Below are positions 1 through 8,627 of a stretch of 64,000 nucleotides of DNA, one piece after another (the first letter of the stretch is position 1; every line of letters starts with the position of its first letter). Where the stretch lies: contig NZ_BLWC01000001.1 in assembly GCF_013167895.1 (NCBI RefSeq), positions 2,604,001 to 2,668,000 of the forward strand, in the 5' to 3' direction. The notes beneath the pieces are model-generated. The model was not told the origin of the DNA. It searched no databases and saw nothing but the letters and a program-made list of their open reading frames with translations. Source of the DNA: Streptomyces fulvorobeus. GTDB lineage: Bacteria > Actinomycetota > Actinomycetes > Streptomycetales > Streptomycetaceae. A program made the translations under genes and the position numbers.

Positions 1-615
1 GGCGCAGAGGTCCACCCGCTCCGGCGCCGAACCGGCGCCCATGGTGGCGTACCTGAGTATCTTCTTCGACCACGGAGTGACCGGGCCGAGCGGCGCCCGC
101 GCGCCGAGAACGGCGCGGGTGAGGCGGGTGCGGAGCGCGCCGGCCCTCAGCGGGAGGACCAGCGACTCGGCGAGCAGCCGCGAACTGCCGGTGCTGCACA
201 GCAGGACCGCTGCCGCGTGCTCCCGCAGCCCGGCCCGCCGGGAGGCCGCCATCAGCGTCATCCCGCCCATGGAGTGCCCGGCGAGCACCGCCTTCTCCCC
301 CGGGGCGAGGGTGGCCGCCAGGACGGCTTCGAGGTCGTCGGCGAGGGCGTTCGTGCTGTAGCCGGCGACGCCGCCCTGCGGCGACCCGCCGTGTCCGCGC
401 TGGTCGTAGGCGATGACCCGGTGATCGGCCGCCAGGTCGCGTATCTGGGCGGCCCAGAAGTGGGTGTTGCAGGTCCAGCCGTGCGCGAGCAGCACGGCGG
501 GGGCGCCTTCGGGTCCGTGCAGTTCGACGTGGATGCGCGAGCCGTCCGCCGAGACAGCGGTCAGTTCGCGTACGGGTATGGGCGGCGCGTCCTGGCGTCG
601 CAGCGGCCTGCTCAT
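1..615 (-). CDS. alpha/beta hydrolase, partial (runs off left edge)
   Basis: The reading frame is open from an ATG at 615 to the left edge (205 codons, C-terminus missing). The start is preceded by GAAGGAG, a good ribosome binding site. The protein shows the oxyanion-hole motif HGWT near residue 45 and the nucleophile elbow GHSMGG (Ser in GxSxG), which together define the alpha/beta-hydrolase fold; the catalytic His lies in the missing part. The ATG overlaps the TGA of the upstream monooxygenase (ATGA), so the two are translationally coupled. A monooxygenase-hydrolase pair fits oxidation of a ketone to an ester or lactone followed by hydrolysis, but the substrate is unknown. That pathway link is inference from gene order. 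Confidence 0.85.
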   Translation of the reverse strand, partial: MSRPLRRQDAPPIPVRELTAVSADGSRIHVELHGPEGAPAVLLAHGWTCNTHFWAAQIRDLAADHRVIAYDQRGHGGSPQGGVAGYSTNALADDLEAVLAATLAPGEKAVLAGHSMGGMTLMAASRRAGLREHAAAVLLCSTGSSRLLAESLVLPLRAGALRTRLTRAVLGARAPLGPVTPWSKKILRYATMGAGSAPERVDLCA

Positions 616-2138
616 GCGACAGCTCCTTCGGTCCGTGCCTTGTCACCCTCGGCGGCGCCCGGCTTCCGTGGCCGGACCACCTCGTACTCCGCCAGGTCCA
701 CCGACCGCGTCGCCCTGCGGAACTCGGCGGTCGTGCCCGGCCAGACGGTGGTGTTGCGCCCCTCGGAGTCGAGGTACCAGCTGGTGCAGCCTCCGGTGTT
801 CCACACGGTGCGCCGCATCCGCTCCTGGACCCGGTGGTTCCACGCCGTCACCGCCGACTGCCGCGCGCCCAGTGCGGCACGTCCGCCCAGGGCGTCCAGC
901 CGGCGCAGGTAGTCGGCCATGTAGTTCAGCTGGGACTCGATCATCAGGATCATGGAGGAGTTGCCGAGTCCGGTGTTGGGGCCGATGATCGTCATCCAGT
1001 TGGGGAAGCCGACCGCGGTCGCGCCGCGCAGCGCCTCCATGCCGCCCTTCCAGTGCTCGGCGAGCGTGATGCCGTCGGCGCCGACGACCCGTTCCGCGAT
1101 CGGCATGTCCGTCACGTGGAAGCCGGTGCCGAAGATGATCGCGTCGACCTCGGTCTCCGTACCGTCGGATGCCACGACGGTGGAGCCGCGCACCTCGGTC
1201 AGGCCGGCGGCGACCACGTCCACGTTGGGCTCGGCGAGCGCCGGGTAGTAGGCGCTGGACAGCAGGATGCGCTTGCAGCCGATGCGGTACGAGGGCGTCA
1301 GCTTGGCCCGCAGCACCGGGTCCTTGACCGACCGGGCGATGTTGGCCTTGGCGACGCGTTCCACCAGGCCGAGCCGGTCCGGGTGTTTGGTGAAGGCGCT
1401 GACCTGCAACTCCCTGATTCCCCAGAGCAGTCCGCGACGGGCGGTGCCGGTGAGGGGCAGCACGCGGTGGAGCCACTTCTCGGCGCCGCTGATGGCCCGG
1501 TCCATCCGGGGCATGACCCACGGCGGGGTGCGCTGGAAGAGCGTGACCTTGGCGGCCTTCGGCTGGATGGCCGGGACGATCTGGATGGCGGAGGCGCCGG
1601 TCCCGACCATCGCGACGCGCTTGCCCGTCAGGTCGTAGCCGTGGTCCCAGCGCGCCGAGTGGAAGACCTTGCCGGGGAATCCGGCGAGCCCGGGGATGTC
1701 CGGCATCTTGGGGTCGGAGAGCGGACCGGTCGCCGAGACGACGGCGTCCGCGGTGAGGACGGCGCCGTTGGCGCACTCGATGCGCCAGTACAGCTCGTCG
1801 TTGTCCCAGCGCATCACGGTCACTTCGTGGTCGAGCCTGATGTGCGGACGCAGACCGAAGGTGTCGGCGACGTGCTCCAGGTAGGCCCGGATGTGCTCCT
1901 GCCCGGAGAAGGTGCGCGGCCAGTCCGGGTTGGGGGCGAACGAGAACGAGTACAGGTGGGACGGTACATCGCAGGCGCAGCCCGGATAGCTGTTGTCGCG
2001 CCAGGTGCCGCCGACCGAACCGGCCCGTTCCAGGACGACGAAATCGGTGGTGCCTTCGCGGCGCAGCCGGACAGCGGCACCGAGGCCCCCGAAACCGGAT
2101 CCGATCACCGCCACTCGTACATGCTCGTGCTGGGCCAT
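612..2138 (-). CDS. flavin-containing (Baeyer-Villiger-type) monooxygenase
   Basis: This 508-residue protein has an N-terminal FAD Rossmann motif (GSGFGGLGAA, about residues 13-22). A second NADPH-binding motif (GTGASAIQ) lies near residue 180, preceded by a fingerprint of the Baeyer-Villiger/FMO class (FPGKVFHSARW). The length is normal for type I BVMOs. Such enzymes use NADPH and O2 to insert oxygen next to a carbonyl or to oxidise a heteroatom. The start is preceded by GGAGG. It is the first gene of a leftward pair with an alpha/beta hydrolase and is divergent from a MerR-type regulator, which is the likely controller. The substrate cannot be read from sequence. Confidence 0.88.
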   Translation of the reverse strand: MAQHEHVRVAVIGSGFGGLGAAVRLRREGTTDFVVLERAGSVGGTWRDNSYPGCACDVPSHLYSFSFAPNPDWPRTFSGQEHIRAYLEHVADTFGLRPHIRLDHEVTVMRWDNDELYWRIECANGAVLTADAVVSATGPLSDPKMPDIPGLAGFPGKVFHSARWDHGYDLTGKRVAMVGTGASAIQIVPAIQPKAAKVTLFQRTPPWVMPRMDRAISGAEKWLHRVLPLTGTARRGLLWGIRELQVSAFTKHPDRLGLVERVAKANIARSVKDPVLRAKLTPSYRIGCKRILLSSAYYPALAEPNVDVVAAGLTEVRGSTVVASDGTETEVDAIIFGTGFHVTDMPIAERVVGADGITLAEHWKGGMEALRGATAVGFPNWMTIIGPNTGLGNSSMILMIESQLNYMADYLRRLDALGGRAALGARQSAVTAWNHRVQERMRRTVWNTGGCTSWYLDSEGRNTTVWPGTTAEFRRATRSVDLAEYEVVRPRKPGAAEGDKARTEGAVA

Positions 2139-2170
2139 GCTGCCGCCTCCCGCGGTACGTCACACGACTC

Positions 2171-2198
2171 TGCCAGCAATCACTGGCATTGTTGGGAG
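2171..2198. promoter_or_regulatory. inverted repeats in the monooxygenase/merR divergent promoter
   Basis: TGCCAG-N6-CTGGCA (2171-2188) is a perfect 6-bp-arm inverted repeat. A partly overlapping repeat with arms CCAgCAAT and ATTGtTGG spans about 2173-2195. They sit between the divergent starts of the monooxygenase (2138) and the MerR gene (2274) and are a plausible operator. A second imperfect palindrome, TTACC-GGC-GGTAcAA, lies at about 2245-2260 nearer the MerR start. Which protein binds is inference. Confidence 0.4.
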
Positions 2199-2273
2199 AG
2201 TAGAGCAGCACCGTACTGATGGGTAGGGGTCGGACGAAGGAAAGTTACCGGCGGTACAACATAGGGTGCCCCT

Positions 2274-2951
2274 GTGGCTGAAGGACGCGAGCACCGTGAA
2301 TACCGCATGGAGGAACTGGCCGCGCGAGCCGGCATCTCCGTACGGACCCTGCGCTTCTACCGGGAGCGCGGACTCATTCCTCCGCCGCGCCGCGAGGGCC
2401 GTGTCGCCTGGTACGACGACCATCACCTGGCCAGGCTGCGCACGGTGACGGGCCTGCTGGAGCGGGGCCACACCCTCAACGGCATCGCCGACCTCGCCGC
2501 CACCTTCGACAGCGGCCGCGATGTCGCCGAGGTGCTCGGCCTGGGCGAACCGACCGAGGAGACCCCGGTCCGGCTCAGCCCGGAGCAGCTCGCCGACTAC
2601 TTCGAGGGCGAGGCCACCCCGGAGAACCTCGCCGCCGCCCTCGACCTGGGCTACCTCGCCGTCGACGGCGACGAGATCGTGCACATCAGCCGCCGACTCC
2701 TGGACGTGTCGGCGGAGCTCGTGCGGGAGGGGGTGCCGCTCGCCACGGTGCTCGCCGCGGGCCGCCGCGTCCGCGAACACGCCGACGCCCTCGCGGAGCT
2801 CTTCGCGGAGGTCCTGCGTACCCGGCCCGACGGCCAGGAACCGCCCCAGCTCCGCCCGCTGGCCCGGGCCGTGGTGGACGCGGAGCTCTCGATGGCCTTC
2901 GACCGGAAGCTGCGCCGCGACGACGCGGCGCCCGCCCCGAAGGCGGAGTGA
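2274..2951 (+). CDS. MerR family transcriptional regulator
   Basis: This 225-residue protein has an N-terminal MerR winged helix (about residues 12-80: ELAARAGISVRTLRFYRERG, then the wing and the linker helix). It ends in a roughly 130-residue helical effector domain without the Cys pattern of metal sensors, so a small-molecule or redox ligand is more likely. The GTG start at 2274 is only about 10 bases downstream of a -10-like CATAGGGT, so the transcript may be leaderless; an internal ATG at 2307 is the alternative start. It is divergent from the monooxygenase-hydrolase pair and is likely its activator or repressor. Confidence 0.85.
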   Translation: MAEGREHREYRMEELAARAGISVRTLRFYRERGLIPPPRREGRVAWYDDHHLARLRTVTGLLERGHTLNGIADLAATFDSGRDVAEVLGLGEPTEETPVRLSPEQLADYFEGEATPENLAAALDLGYLAVDGDEIVHISRRLLDVSAELVREGVPLATVLAAGRRVREHADALAELFAEVLRTRPDGQEPPQLRPLARAVVDAELSMAFDRKLRRDDAAPAPKAE

Positions 2952-2981
2952 CCGCTCGGGACGCCGCGGGACCGGCCGGGG

Positions 2982-3797
2982 CTACCGCTCGTACGTGACC
3001 GTCACCGGCGCGTGGTCGCTCCACCGTTCGCCGTGCGTGGCGGCGCGCTCGACCCACGCCTTGACCGCGCGCGCGGCCAGCCCAGGGGTCGCCACCTGGT
3101 AGTCGATACGCCATCCCGAGTCGTTGTCGAAGGCCCGCCCGCGGTAGGACCACCAGGAGTAGGGCCCCTCGGCGTCCGGATGCAGCGCGCGCACCACGTC
3201 GACGTACCGGGCCTCGTCGAAGACCCGGGTCAGCCAGGCACGCTCCTCCGGGAGGAAACCGGAACTCTTCCTGTTGGCCTTCCAGTTCTTCAGGTCGGCC
3301 TCCTGGTGAGCGATGTTCCAGTCGCCGCAGACCAGCACCTCGCGCCCCTCGGCGGCCGACCGCGCCCTGAGCCCTTCCAGGTACGGGAGGAACGCGGCCA
3401 TGAACCGCTCCTTCTCCTCCTGCCGCTCCGTACCGACCTCACCGGACGGCAGATACAGGCTCGCGACGGTGACACCGGGCAGGTCGGCCTCGACGTACCG
3501 CCCGCTCGCGTCGAACTCCGCGCACCCGCTTCCGCCGAAGCCGCCGAACCCGATCTGCACCCGCTCCGGCGCGTGCCGCGTGTAGAGGGAGACACCGGCC
3601 CGCCCCTTGGCGGTGGCGGGCGCGTGGACGGTGTGCCAGCCCTCGGGTTCCCGCACCTCGGCGGGAAGCTGCTGCGGTTCGGCCCGGACCTCCTGGAGGC
3701 AGACCACGTCGGCCCCGGTCCCGGCGAGCCACTCGACGAAGCCCTTTTTCGCGGCGGCGCGGAGGCCGTTTACATTTGCGGTAGTCACGGTGAGCAC
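2982..3797 (-). CDS. xth: exodeoxyribonuclease III
   Basis: This endonuclease/exonuclease/phosphatase-fold protein has about 271 residues. It removes 3' blocks and cleaves abasic sites in base-excision repair. Visible family motifs are TANVNGLRAAAKKGF at the N-terminus (metal and substrate loop), LQEVRAE (metal-binding Glu), GDWNIAH (Asp/Asn), WRIDY and the C-terminal WSDHAPV (catalytic Asp-His). I chose the GTG at 3797 because the protein then begins just before the conserved VTTANVNG segment; an ATG at 3833 is possible but adds unconserved residues. It is divergent from the GNAT gene at 3848. Confidence 0.9.
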   Translation of the reverse strand: MLTVTTANVNGLRAAAKKGFVEWLAGTGADVVCLQEVRAEPQQLPAEVREPEGWHTVHAPATAKGRAGVSLYTRHAPERVQIGFGGFGGSGCAEFDASGRYVEADLPGVTVASLYLPSGEVGTERQEEKERFMAAFLPYLEGLRARSAAEGREVLVCGDWNIAHQEADLKNWKANRKSSGFLPEERAWLTRVFDEARYVDVVRALHPDAEGPYSWWSYRGRAFDNDSGWRIDYQVATPGLAARAVKAWVERAATHGERWSDHAPVTVTYER

Positions 3798-3847
3798 CAG
3801 GAAACAGTACCGACAACCAGCGAACGCATACATGTACCATACCCCGT

Positions 3848-4327
3848 ATGAATATCCAGCAACGGCCTTTCGACCACCCCGACGCCGTCAAACTCAACGA
3901 CCAGGTGCAGCTCGAATACGCCGAGCGTTACGGGGACGAGGGGGACGTCACACCCCTGGACGCCACGATGTTCGACCCTCCGCACGGGCTGTACCTGCTC
4001 GCCTACGACGAGTCGGACCGCCCGGTGGCCACCGGCGGCTGGCGCTCCCAGGAGCGGAACGCCGAGGGCTACTCGGACGGCGATGCCGAGATCAAGCGGA
4101 TGTACGTGGTCCCCGAGGGCCGCGGGCAGGGTCTGGCCCGGCGCGTACTCGCCGCCCTGGAGGCCGACGCGCGCGCCGCGGGCCGTACGCGCATGGTCCT
4201 GGAGACCGGCGACCAGCAGCCCGAGGCGATCGCCCTGTACACCTCCAGCGGCTACACACCCTGCCCCAAGTTCGGCCACTACCGGGAGTACCCCAACAGC
4301 ATCTGCATGGCCAAGCCGCTCCGGTGA
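3848..4327 (+). CDS. GNAT family N-acetyltransferase
   Basis: This 159-residue single-domain GNAT has the acetyl-CoA pyrophosphate loop motif V-P-E-GRGQGLARR (about residues 90-102). The usual C-terminal strand region follows (EAIALYTSSGYTPCPKFGHY). Such proteins transfer acetyl from acetyl-CoA to an amine; the substrate is unknown. The ATG is about 12 bases after a -10-like TACCAT, so the transcript may be nearly leaderless. It is divergent from exonuclease III with only about 50 bp between starts. Confidence 0.85.
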   Translation: MNIQQRPFDHPDAVKLNDQVQLEYAERYGDEGDVTPLDATMFDPPHGLYLLAYDESDRPVATGGWRSQERNAEGYSDGDAEIKRMYVVPEGRGQGLARRVLAALEADARAAGRTRMVLETGDQQPEAIALYTSSGYTPCPKFGHYREYPNSICMAKPLR

Positions 4328-4345
4328 CCGCGGCTCCGGGCCGCC

Positions 4346-5146
4346 TCACAGACAGGCGAGGAACCCGAGCAGGGCGGCGTTGAACCGTTCCGGCTGCTCC
4401 AGGTTGGGCATATGCCCGGCCCGCTCCACGACGGCGAGCCCCGAGCCCGGGATCAGCCCGTGCGTCACCCGGGCGTCCGCGGCCGGCGTGTAGCTGTCGT
4501 CCGCGCCGACCACGATGAGGACCGGCACCCTGGCCGCGGCGAGGGACTCCCGGTAGTCGGGGCGCTCCGCCCGCCCGCGCAAGGCCGCGGCGGCCCCCTC
4601 CGGCGCGGTCCCCCGCATCATGCCGAGGACGTGTGCGGCGACGTCGGGCAGCTCGGTGACGTTGTACGGGGCCAGCATCCGGCCGATCACCTCGTCCGCG
4701 TACCCGCCCATCCCCTCGGCGAGCAGCCGGTCCGCCATCCCGATGCGGACGGCCCTGCCCTCCTCGGTCTCGGCGACCGGCGAGGTGTCGGCGAGAACCA
4801 GCCCGGCCACCCGTTCCCCGTACCCGCGATGGAACTCCATGGCGATCTGGCCGCCCATGGACAGCCCGCCGACCACCGCCCGCTGGACCCCCAGGTGGTC
4901 CAGGAGCTCGGCGATGTCGTCCGCGAAGTCCGCCAGCAGGGTCCGCCCCGGCACGACCCCGCTGGCGCCGTACCCCCGCAGATCAGGCACGACGACCCGG
5001 AACCCGGCCCGCACGAGCACCTCGGTCTGCGGCCGCCACATGGACCGGTCGAACGGATGCCCGTGCACGAGGACGACAGGCGGACCGCTGGAGGGCCCCA
5101 GATCGTCGTAGGCCGTGACGAAGCCGTGGCGCGTCATGAACTCCAT
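4346..5146 (-). CDS. alpha/beta fold hydrolase
   Basis: This protein of about 266 residues has an oxyanion-hole HGHPFDRSMW (about residue 27), nucleophile elbow GGLSMGG (Ser about residue 98), an acidic residue in GADDSYTP and catalytic His in RAGHMPNLEQP. That is a complete Ser-Asp-His triad of the epoxide-hydrolase/3-oxoadipate enol-lactonase-like group. The ATG at 5146 is preceded by AGGGGG. The frame stays open further upstream through the tRNA gene, but that extension is not coding. It converges on the GNAT gene. The substrate is unknown. Confidence 0.87.
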   Translation of the reverse strand: MEFMTRHGFVTAYDDLGPSSGPPVVLVHGHPFDRSMWRPQTEVLVRAGFRVVVPDLRGYGASGVVPGRTLLADFADDIAELLDHLGVQRAVVGGLSMGGQIAMEFHRGYGERVAGLVLADTSPVAETEEGRAVRIGMADRLLAEGMGGYADEVIGRMLAPYNVTELPDVAAHVLGMMRGTAPEGAAAALRGRAERPDYRESLAAARVPVLIVVGADDSYTPAADARVTHGLIPGSGLAVVERAGHMPNLEQPERFNAALLGFLACL

Positions 5147-5293
5147 ACCGAACCCCCTGCTCGCGGCGGATGCCAGGCGGCGGCGAGGGACGCGGCGCAG
5201 GGCGCGTGAACGGCCGTCACCACATCCACCTGCATGATCGAATGATAGGCGCACCGACGAGGCGGCCACCCGGGCCGCACCCCGGCATGCCGA

Positions 5294-5327
5294 AGAGCCC
5301 CTGCCGGGTTTCCCCGGCAGGGGCTCT
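5294..5327 (-). terminator. terminator hairpin downstream of tRNA-Ala
   Basis: A perfect 15-bp inverted repeat with a 4-base TTTC loop (arms 5294-5308 and 5313-5327; core CCCCTGCCGGG) lies 9 bases past the 3' end of the tRNA. It is a very stable GC hairpin without a long U run, typical of Streptomyces terminators. Confidence 0.75.
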
Positions 5328-5336
5328 GAGCTGCGG

Positions 5337-5410
5337 TGGACCTGTGGGGATTTGAACCCCAGACCCCCTCGATGCGAACGAGGTGCGCTACCAGACTGCG
5401 CCACAGGCCC
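5337..5410 (-). tRNA. tRNA-Ala (anticodon CGC)
   Basis: The minus strand folds into a complete cloverleaf: acceptor GGGCCTG/CAGGTCC, D stem GCGC/GCGC, anticodon stem CCTCG/CGAGG with loop TTCGCAT, and T stem TGGGG/CCCCA with loop TTCAAAT. Anticodon CGC reads GCG (Ala). The acceptor contains the G3:U70 wobble pair, the universal identity element for alanine, which supports the call. CCA is not encoded. A strong hairpin terminator follows. Confidence 0.95.
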
Positions 5411-5495
5411 TTGCAACGAGTGAAACTTTAGCACCCCCACAGGGGTGCTTGGAAATCCGTTCCCCGCTGGTCAGCGAGTCGGTGTCCCGAGGGGC

Positions 5496-6692
5496 TCACT
5501 CGTTGGCCGCGCGGGGGCGGTCGTCCTCGTCGTACTGGTCGAAGAGCGGGGTGCGGCCCCGGTCGCGGTGGCGGCGGGACTGGCCGCCGCGCTGGCGTGG
5601 TGCCGGGTCCGCCGGGGGTGCGACCGGGTGCGAGGTGCCCGTCTGGGTGGGTTCCGCCGTGCTGGAGCGGGCCGCGGACCACGTCTCCGGGTCGTTGACC
5701 TCGACGCCGCCCGTGGCGCGCGGGGCCACCGGGGCGGTGACGTACGTGGGGAGCGGGACGGGGACCGGCTCCCAGCTGTCGCCCTGGACCCGGCCGCGCT
5801 CACGCTGCTGGTCGACCCACTCCGCGTGGTCCGTCTGCTCGACGAGGGCCCGGCGGCCGGCCTCCTGCGGGGAGACGGTGGGGGCGGGCTCGGGCTGGGA
5901 GTGGTGCGCTTCGGGCTCCTCGTCGGGCTCGGCGACAGCCGCCGCCCCGCCGGACTGGTGCCTGCGGGGGCGGTTCTCGCGCAGCCGCTGGGCGGCGATC
6001 TCGGCCCGGCGCCGGTCCATGGTGAACGCGAACCGGCGCCGCTCCTTGGCGCGCAGATGCACGATGTACGTGCTCAGCAGCACGGCCGGTACGGCGGGGG
6101 CCCACAGGAAGCCCAGTCCGCCGACGGCCGCGACGACCGTGCCGAGCGTGAAGGCCAGGAAGAGGACGACGGTGGTACGGCGACGGCGGGCCAGCACCTG
6201 GGAACGCTGAGCACGCCGGGCGCGCTCGGCGTCCGCGCTGGACGTGCGCGGGCGCCTCGCGGGCGCGGACCGCTCCTGGCCCGCGCGCCCCTGCGCCCCA
6301 TGGCGCCCCCCGGGCGCGGAATCGGGCGCCTGGCGCTCCGGAGCCGGACGGCCCTGCGCACGCCCCGGAGCGTGCGCGGGATCGTGCAACCGGGCTTCGG
6401 TATGCGCCGGGGGCGCGGCGAAGGCCCGGACGTCCACGGAGTCCATTCGGTCCGTGACCGCTTCCGGGTCGACGTCGGGTGTCGCCTCCTGGGCCGTGCG
6501 CTCCTCGAGCTCCTTGGCGTAACGGCGCTCCATTGCCGCGCGTCCGGACAGCAGCCGGATGGCGGTGCTGAAGCGTTCCGTAGGACGCGCTTCGTTGAGC
6601 TCGTCCTGCCGGCGAAGCCACATCGGCACCAAGTAGGCGGCCCAGGCCCCGACGATGACTGCGTAGATGAGGCCGCTGCTGCTCACGCTCAC
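5496..6692 (-). CDS. sepX: SepX/GlpR-like divisome membrane protein
   Basis: This protein of about 398 residues has an N-terminal membrane segment (SSGLIYAVIVGAWAAYLVPM, about residues 5-24). A long charged linker follows, then two further membrane segments around residues 170-215, and a low-complexity Arg/Pro-rich C-terminus. This matches the conserved actinobacterial protein called GlpR in Corynebacterium (membrane receptor for the gephyrin-like Glp) and SepX in Streptomyces (septation). The identification rests on architecture and synteny: the same block holds a rimJ-like GNAT, a moeA/glp gene and galU, as in Corynebacterium. Start is GTG at 6692; weak spacing leaves the exact start uncertain. 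Confidence 0.75.
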   Translation of the reverse strand: MSVSSSGLIYAVIVGAWAAYLVPMWLRRQDELNEARPTERFSTAIRLLSGRAAMERRYAKELEERTAQEATPDVDPEAVTDRMDSVDVRAFAAPPAHTEARLHDPAHAPGRAQGRPAPERQAPDSAPGGRHGAQGRAGQERSAPARRPRTSSADAERARRAQRSQVLARRRRTTVVLFLAFTLGTVVAAVGGLGFLWAPAVPAVLLSTYIVHLRAKERRRFAFTMDRRRAEIAAQRLRENRPRRHQSGGAAAVAEPDEEPEAHHSQPEPAPTVSPQEAGRRALVEQTDHAEWVDQQRERGRVQGDSWEPVPVPLPTYVTAPVAPRATGGVEVNDPETWSAARSSTAEPTQTGTSHPVAPPADPAPRQRGGQSRRHRDRGRTPLFDQYDEDDRPRAANE

Positions 6693-6843
6693 ACCGTAGA
6701 GGGGTTTGCGCGGAGGGATCCGCCAATTGGCCCGGTGTGTCGCACGATCTAGCTGATATCACGGACTTTTTTTGTGATTGTTCAGATCAACAGTCGACGT
6801 TTGCGCGCTCGTCAGTGGTCAGTCCGCGATCACTTTCGAACAT

Positions 6844-7464
6844 CTATTTCATTTCGCGGGGAGTGTCCGGGGCGCCGGGCCTCGAGCGGTGCCATCGCCG
6901 CAGCAGCCCTTCGGGGACCTCCTCCGCGGTGAGCGCGTAGATCAGGTGGTCCCGCCAGGCGCCGTCGATGTGCAGATAGCGCGGGCGCAGCCCCTCCGCA
7001 CGGAATCCGAGCTTCTCCACGACTCTGCGGCTGGGCATGTTCTCCGGACGGATGCACACCTCGACGCGGTGCAGTCCGACCGTGCGGAAGCAGTGATCGA
7101 CGGCGAGGGCCACCGCGGTCGGCATGACACCCCGGCCGGCCACCCCCCGGTCCACCCAGTAACCGACATGGCCCGAGCACATCGAACCCCAGGTGATCCC
7201 GGCCACTGTCAACTGCCCGACGAGCTGACCCCCGTACTCGATCGCGAAGGGCAGCATCCGGCCGGCGTTCGCCTCCGAGCGCAGATGGCGGATCATCTGA
7301 CGGTACGTGGGACGCCGCGCCAGCGGCCCGCCCGGCGCGGGCGGCGGCACGGTCGCCTCCCAGGGCCGCAGCCAGTCGCGGTTGCGCCGGTTGATCTCCC
7401 GCCACACACGCTGGTCGCGCATCTTTATGGGGCGCAGGACGATCTCGCCGTCGCGGAGGATCAC
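6844..7464 (-). CDS. rimJ: RimJ-like GNAT acetyltransferase
   Basis: This 206-residue GNAT belongs to the RimJ/RimL subgroup that acetylates N-terminal residues of ribosomal proteins. The N-terminus LRPIKMRDQRVWREIN matches the family. The acetyl-CoA loop is degenerate (DRGVAGRGVMPTA), and the signature VCIRPENMPSRRVVEKLGF (acceptor-side NxxSxxVxEKLGF) is clear. Start GTG at 7464; the upstream frame has no better candidate. It lies between mog and the sepX/glpR gene, the position rimJ holds in the corynebacterial galU-glp-rimJ-glpR operon. Confidence 0.82.
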   Translation of the reverse strand: MILRDGEIVLRPIKMRDQRVWREINRRNRDWLRPWEATVPPPAPGGPLARRPTYRQMIRHLRSEANAGRMLPFAIEYGGQLVGQLTVAGITWGSMCSGHVGYWVDRGVAGRGVMPTAVALAVDHCFRTVGLHRVEVCIRPENMPSRRVVEKLGFRAEGLRPRYLHIDGAWRDHLIYALTAEEVPEGLLRRWHRSRPGAPDTPREMK

Positions 7465-7481
7465 CGGCCAGGTCAGGACGT

Positions 7482-8006
7482 TCAGCTCGGGCTCCCCGGT
7501 CGGGGGTGGTCGCCGCCGCGCAACTGGTCGACGGCGTGCACCAGGAGCCGGCTCAGCACCGCGAGTCCGTCGCGTACGCCACCGGTCGAGCCCGGCAGGT
7601 TCACCACGAGGGTGCGGCCCGCGACGCCCGCGAGGCCGCGGGAGAGCGCCGCGGTGGGGACCTTGTCGCGGCCCTCGGCCCTGATCGCCTCCGGGATACC
7701 GGGGATCTCGTGGTCGAGGACGCGGCGGGTGGCCTCGGGGGTGCGGTCGGTGGGCGAGATGCCCGTACCGCCGGTGGTGACGATCACGTCGTACCCGGCC
7801 GCCGCTCCGGCGCGCAGCGCCGCCTCCACGGGGTCGCCGTCCGGGACGACCCGCGGTCCGTCGACGGTGAACCCGAGGCCGGTGAGGGCCTCGGCGATGA
7901 GCGGGCCGCCCCGGTCGGCGTAGACGCCGGCGGAGGCCCGGTTCGACGCGGTGACCACGAGCGCGCGGTACGGGGGCGCCGAGGGGCCGGTTCCGGAGCC
8001 GCTCAC
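7482..8006 (-). CDS. mog: molybdopterin adenylyltransferase (MogA/MoaB family)
   Basis: This 174-residue protein has the MoCF-binding fold: LVVTASNRASAG at the N-terminus, the molybdopterin-binding TTGGTGISPTDRTPEAT (about residues 77-93) and LPGSTGGVRDGL. It catalyses adenylylation of molybdopterin, the step before molybdate insertion. The GTG start overlaps the moaC TGA (GTGA), so it is translationally coupled to moaC. It belongs to the galU-glp-moaC-mog block, and the molybdopterin enzyme encoded at 22966-25293 is one possible consumer of the cofactor. Confidence 0.9.
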   Translation of the reverse strand: MSGSGTGPSAPPYRALVVTASNRASAGVYADRGGPLIAEALTGLGFTVDGPRVVPDGDPVEAALRAGAAAGYDVIVTTGGTGISPTDRTPEATRRVLDHEIPGIPEAIRAEGRDKVPTAALSRGLAGVAGRTLVVNLPGSTGGVRDGLAVLSRLLVHAVDQLRGGDHPRPGSPS

Positions 8007-8503
8007 GCCTCCGCTCCTTCCGGCGCCTGGCGCCGGTAGTCGCCGGACTTGCCGCCCGACTTCGCCTCGACCCGGACGTCCGTGATCACCGCGGCCTTGT
8101 CGACCGCCTTGACCATGTCGATGACGGTGAGCGCCGCGACCGAGACCGCGGTCAGCGCCTCCATCTCGACGCCCGTGCGGTCGGTGGTCCTCACCGTCGC
8201 GGTGATCTCCACCGCGTCGTCGGCGACGCTCAGATCGACGGTGACACCCGAGACGGCCAGCGGGTGGCAGAGCGGGATCAGGTCCGGGGTGCGCTTGGCG
8301 CCCATGATCCCGGCGATCCGGGCCGTGGCGAGCGCGTCCCCCTTGGGAACGCCCTCACCCCTGAGCAGTTCGATGACGCGCGGGGAGACGAGGACCCGGC
8401 CGCTGGCCCTGGCGACGCGGGTGGTGACGTCCTTGTCCGACACATCCACCATCCGGGCCGCGCCCGTCTCGTCGATGTGCGTCAGCCTGTTCTGCGTACT
8501 CAC
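8003..8503 (-). CDS. moaC: cyclic pyranopterin monophosphate synthase MoaC
   Basis: This 166-residue enzyme makes cyclic pyranopterin monophosphate in molybdenum-cofactor synthesis, acting with MoaA. Conserved segments are HIDETGAARMVDVSDK, PLCHPLAVSGV (catalytic region) and GVEMEALTAVSVAALTVIDM. The GTG at 8503 was chosen over the more upstream frame because GGCGGAG lies just before it and the conserved LTHIDETG motif begins 5 codons in. It overlaps mog by GTGA and follows glp(moeA). Confidence 0.92.
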   Translation of the reverse strand: MSTQNRLTHIDETGAARMVDVSDKDVTTRVARASGRVLVSPRVIELLRGEGVPKGDALATARIAGIMGAKRTPDLIPLCHPLAVSGVTVDLSVADDAVEITATVRTTDRTGVEMEALTAVSVAALTVIDMVKAVDKAAVITDVRVEAKSGGKSGDYRRQAPEGAEA

Positions 8504-8627
8504 TGAACTCCGCCTAGCGGTAGGGCGCCGGTTGCCCGCTCGGCCGGCACCGGGGTGCGGGCCGGGGACCCGGGGGGTGTCCCCCGGAAGGCACAGCGGC
8601 AGATACCGTACCGCCACCCGGCCGGAG

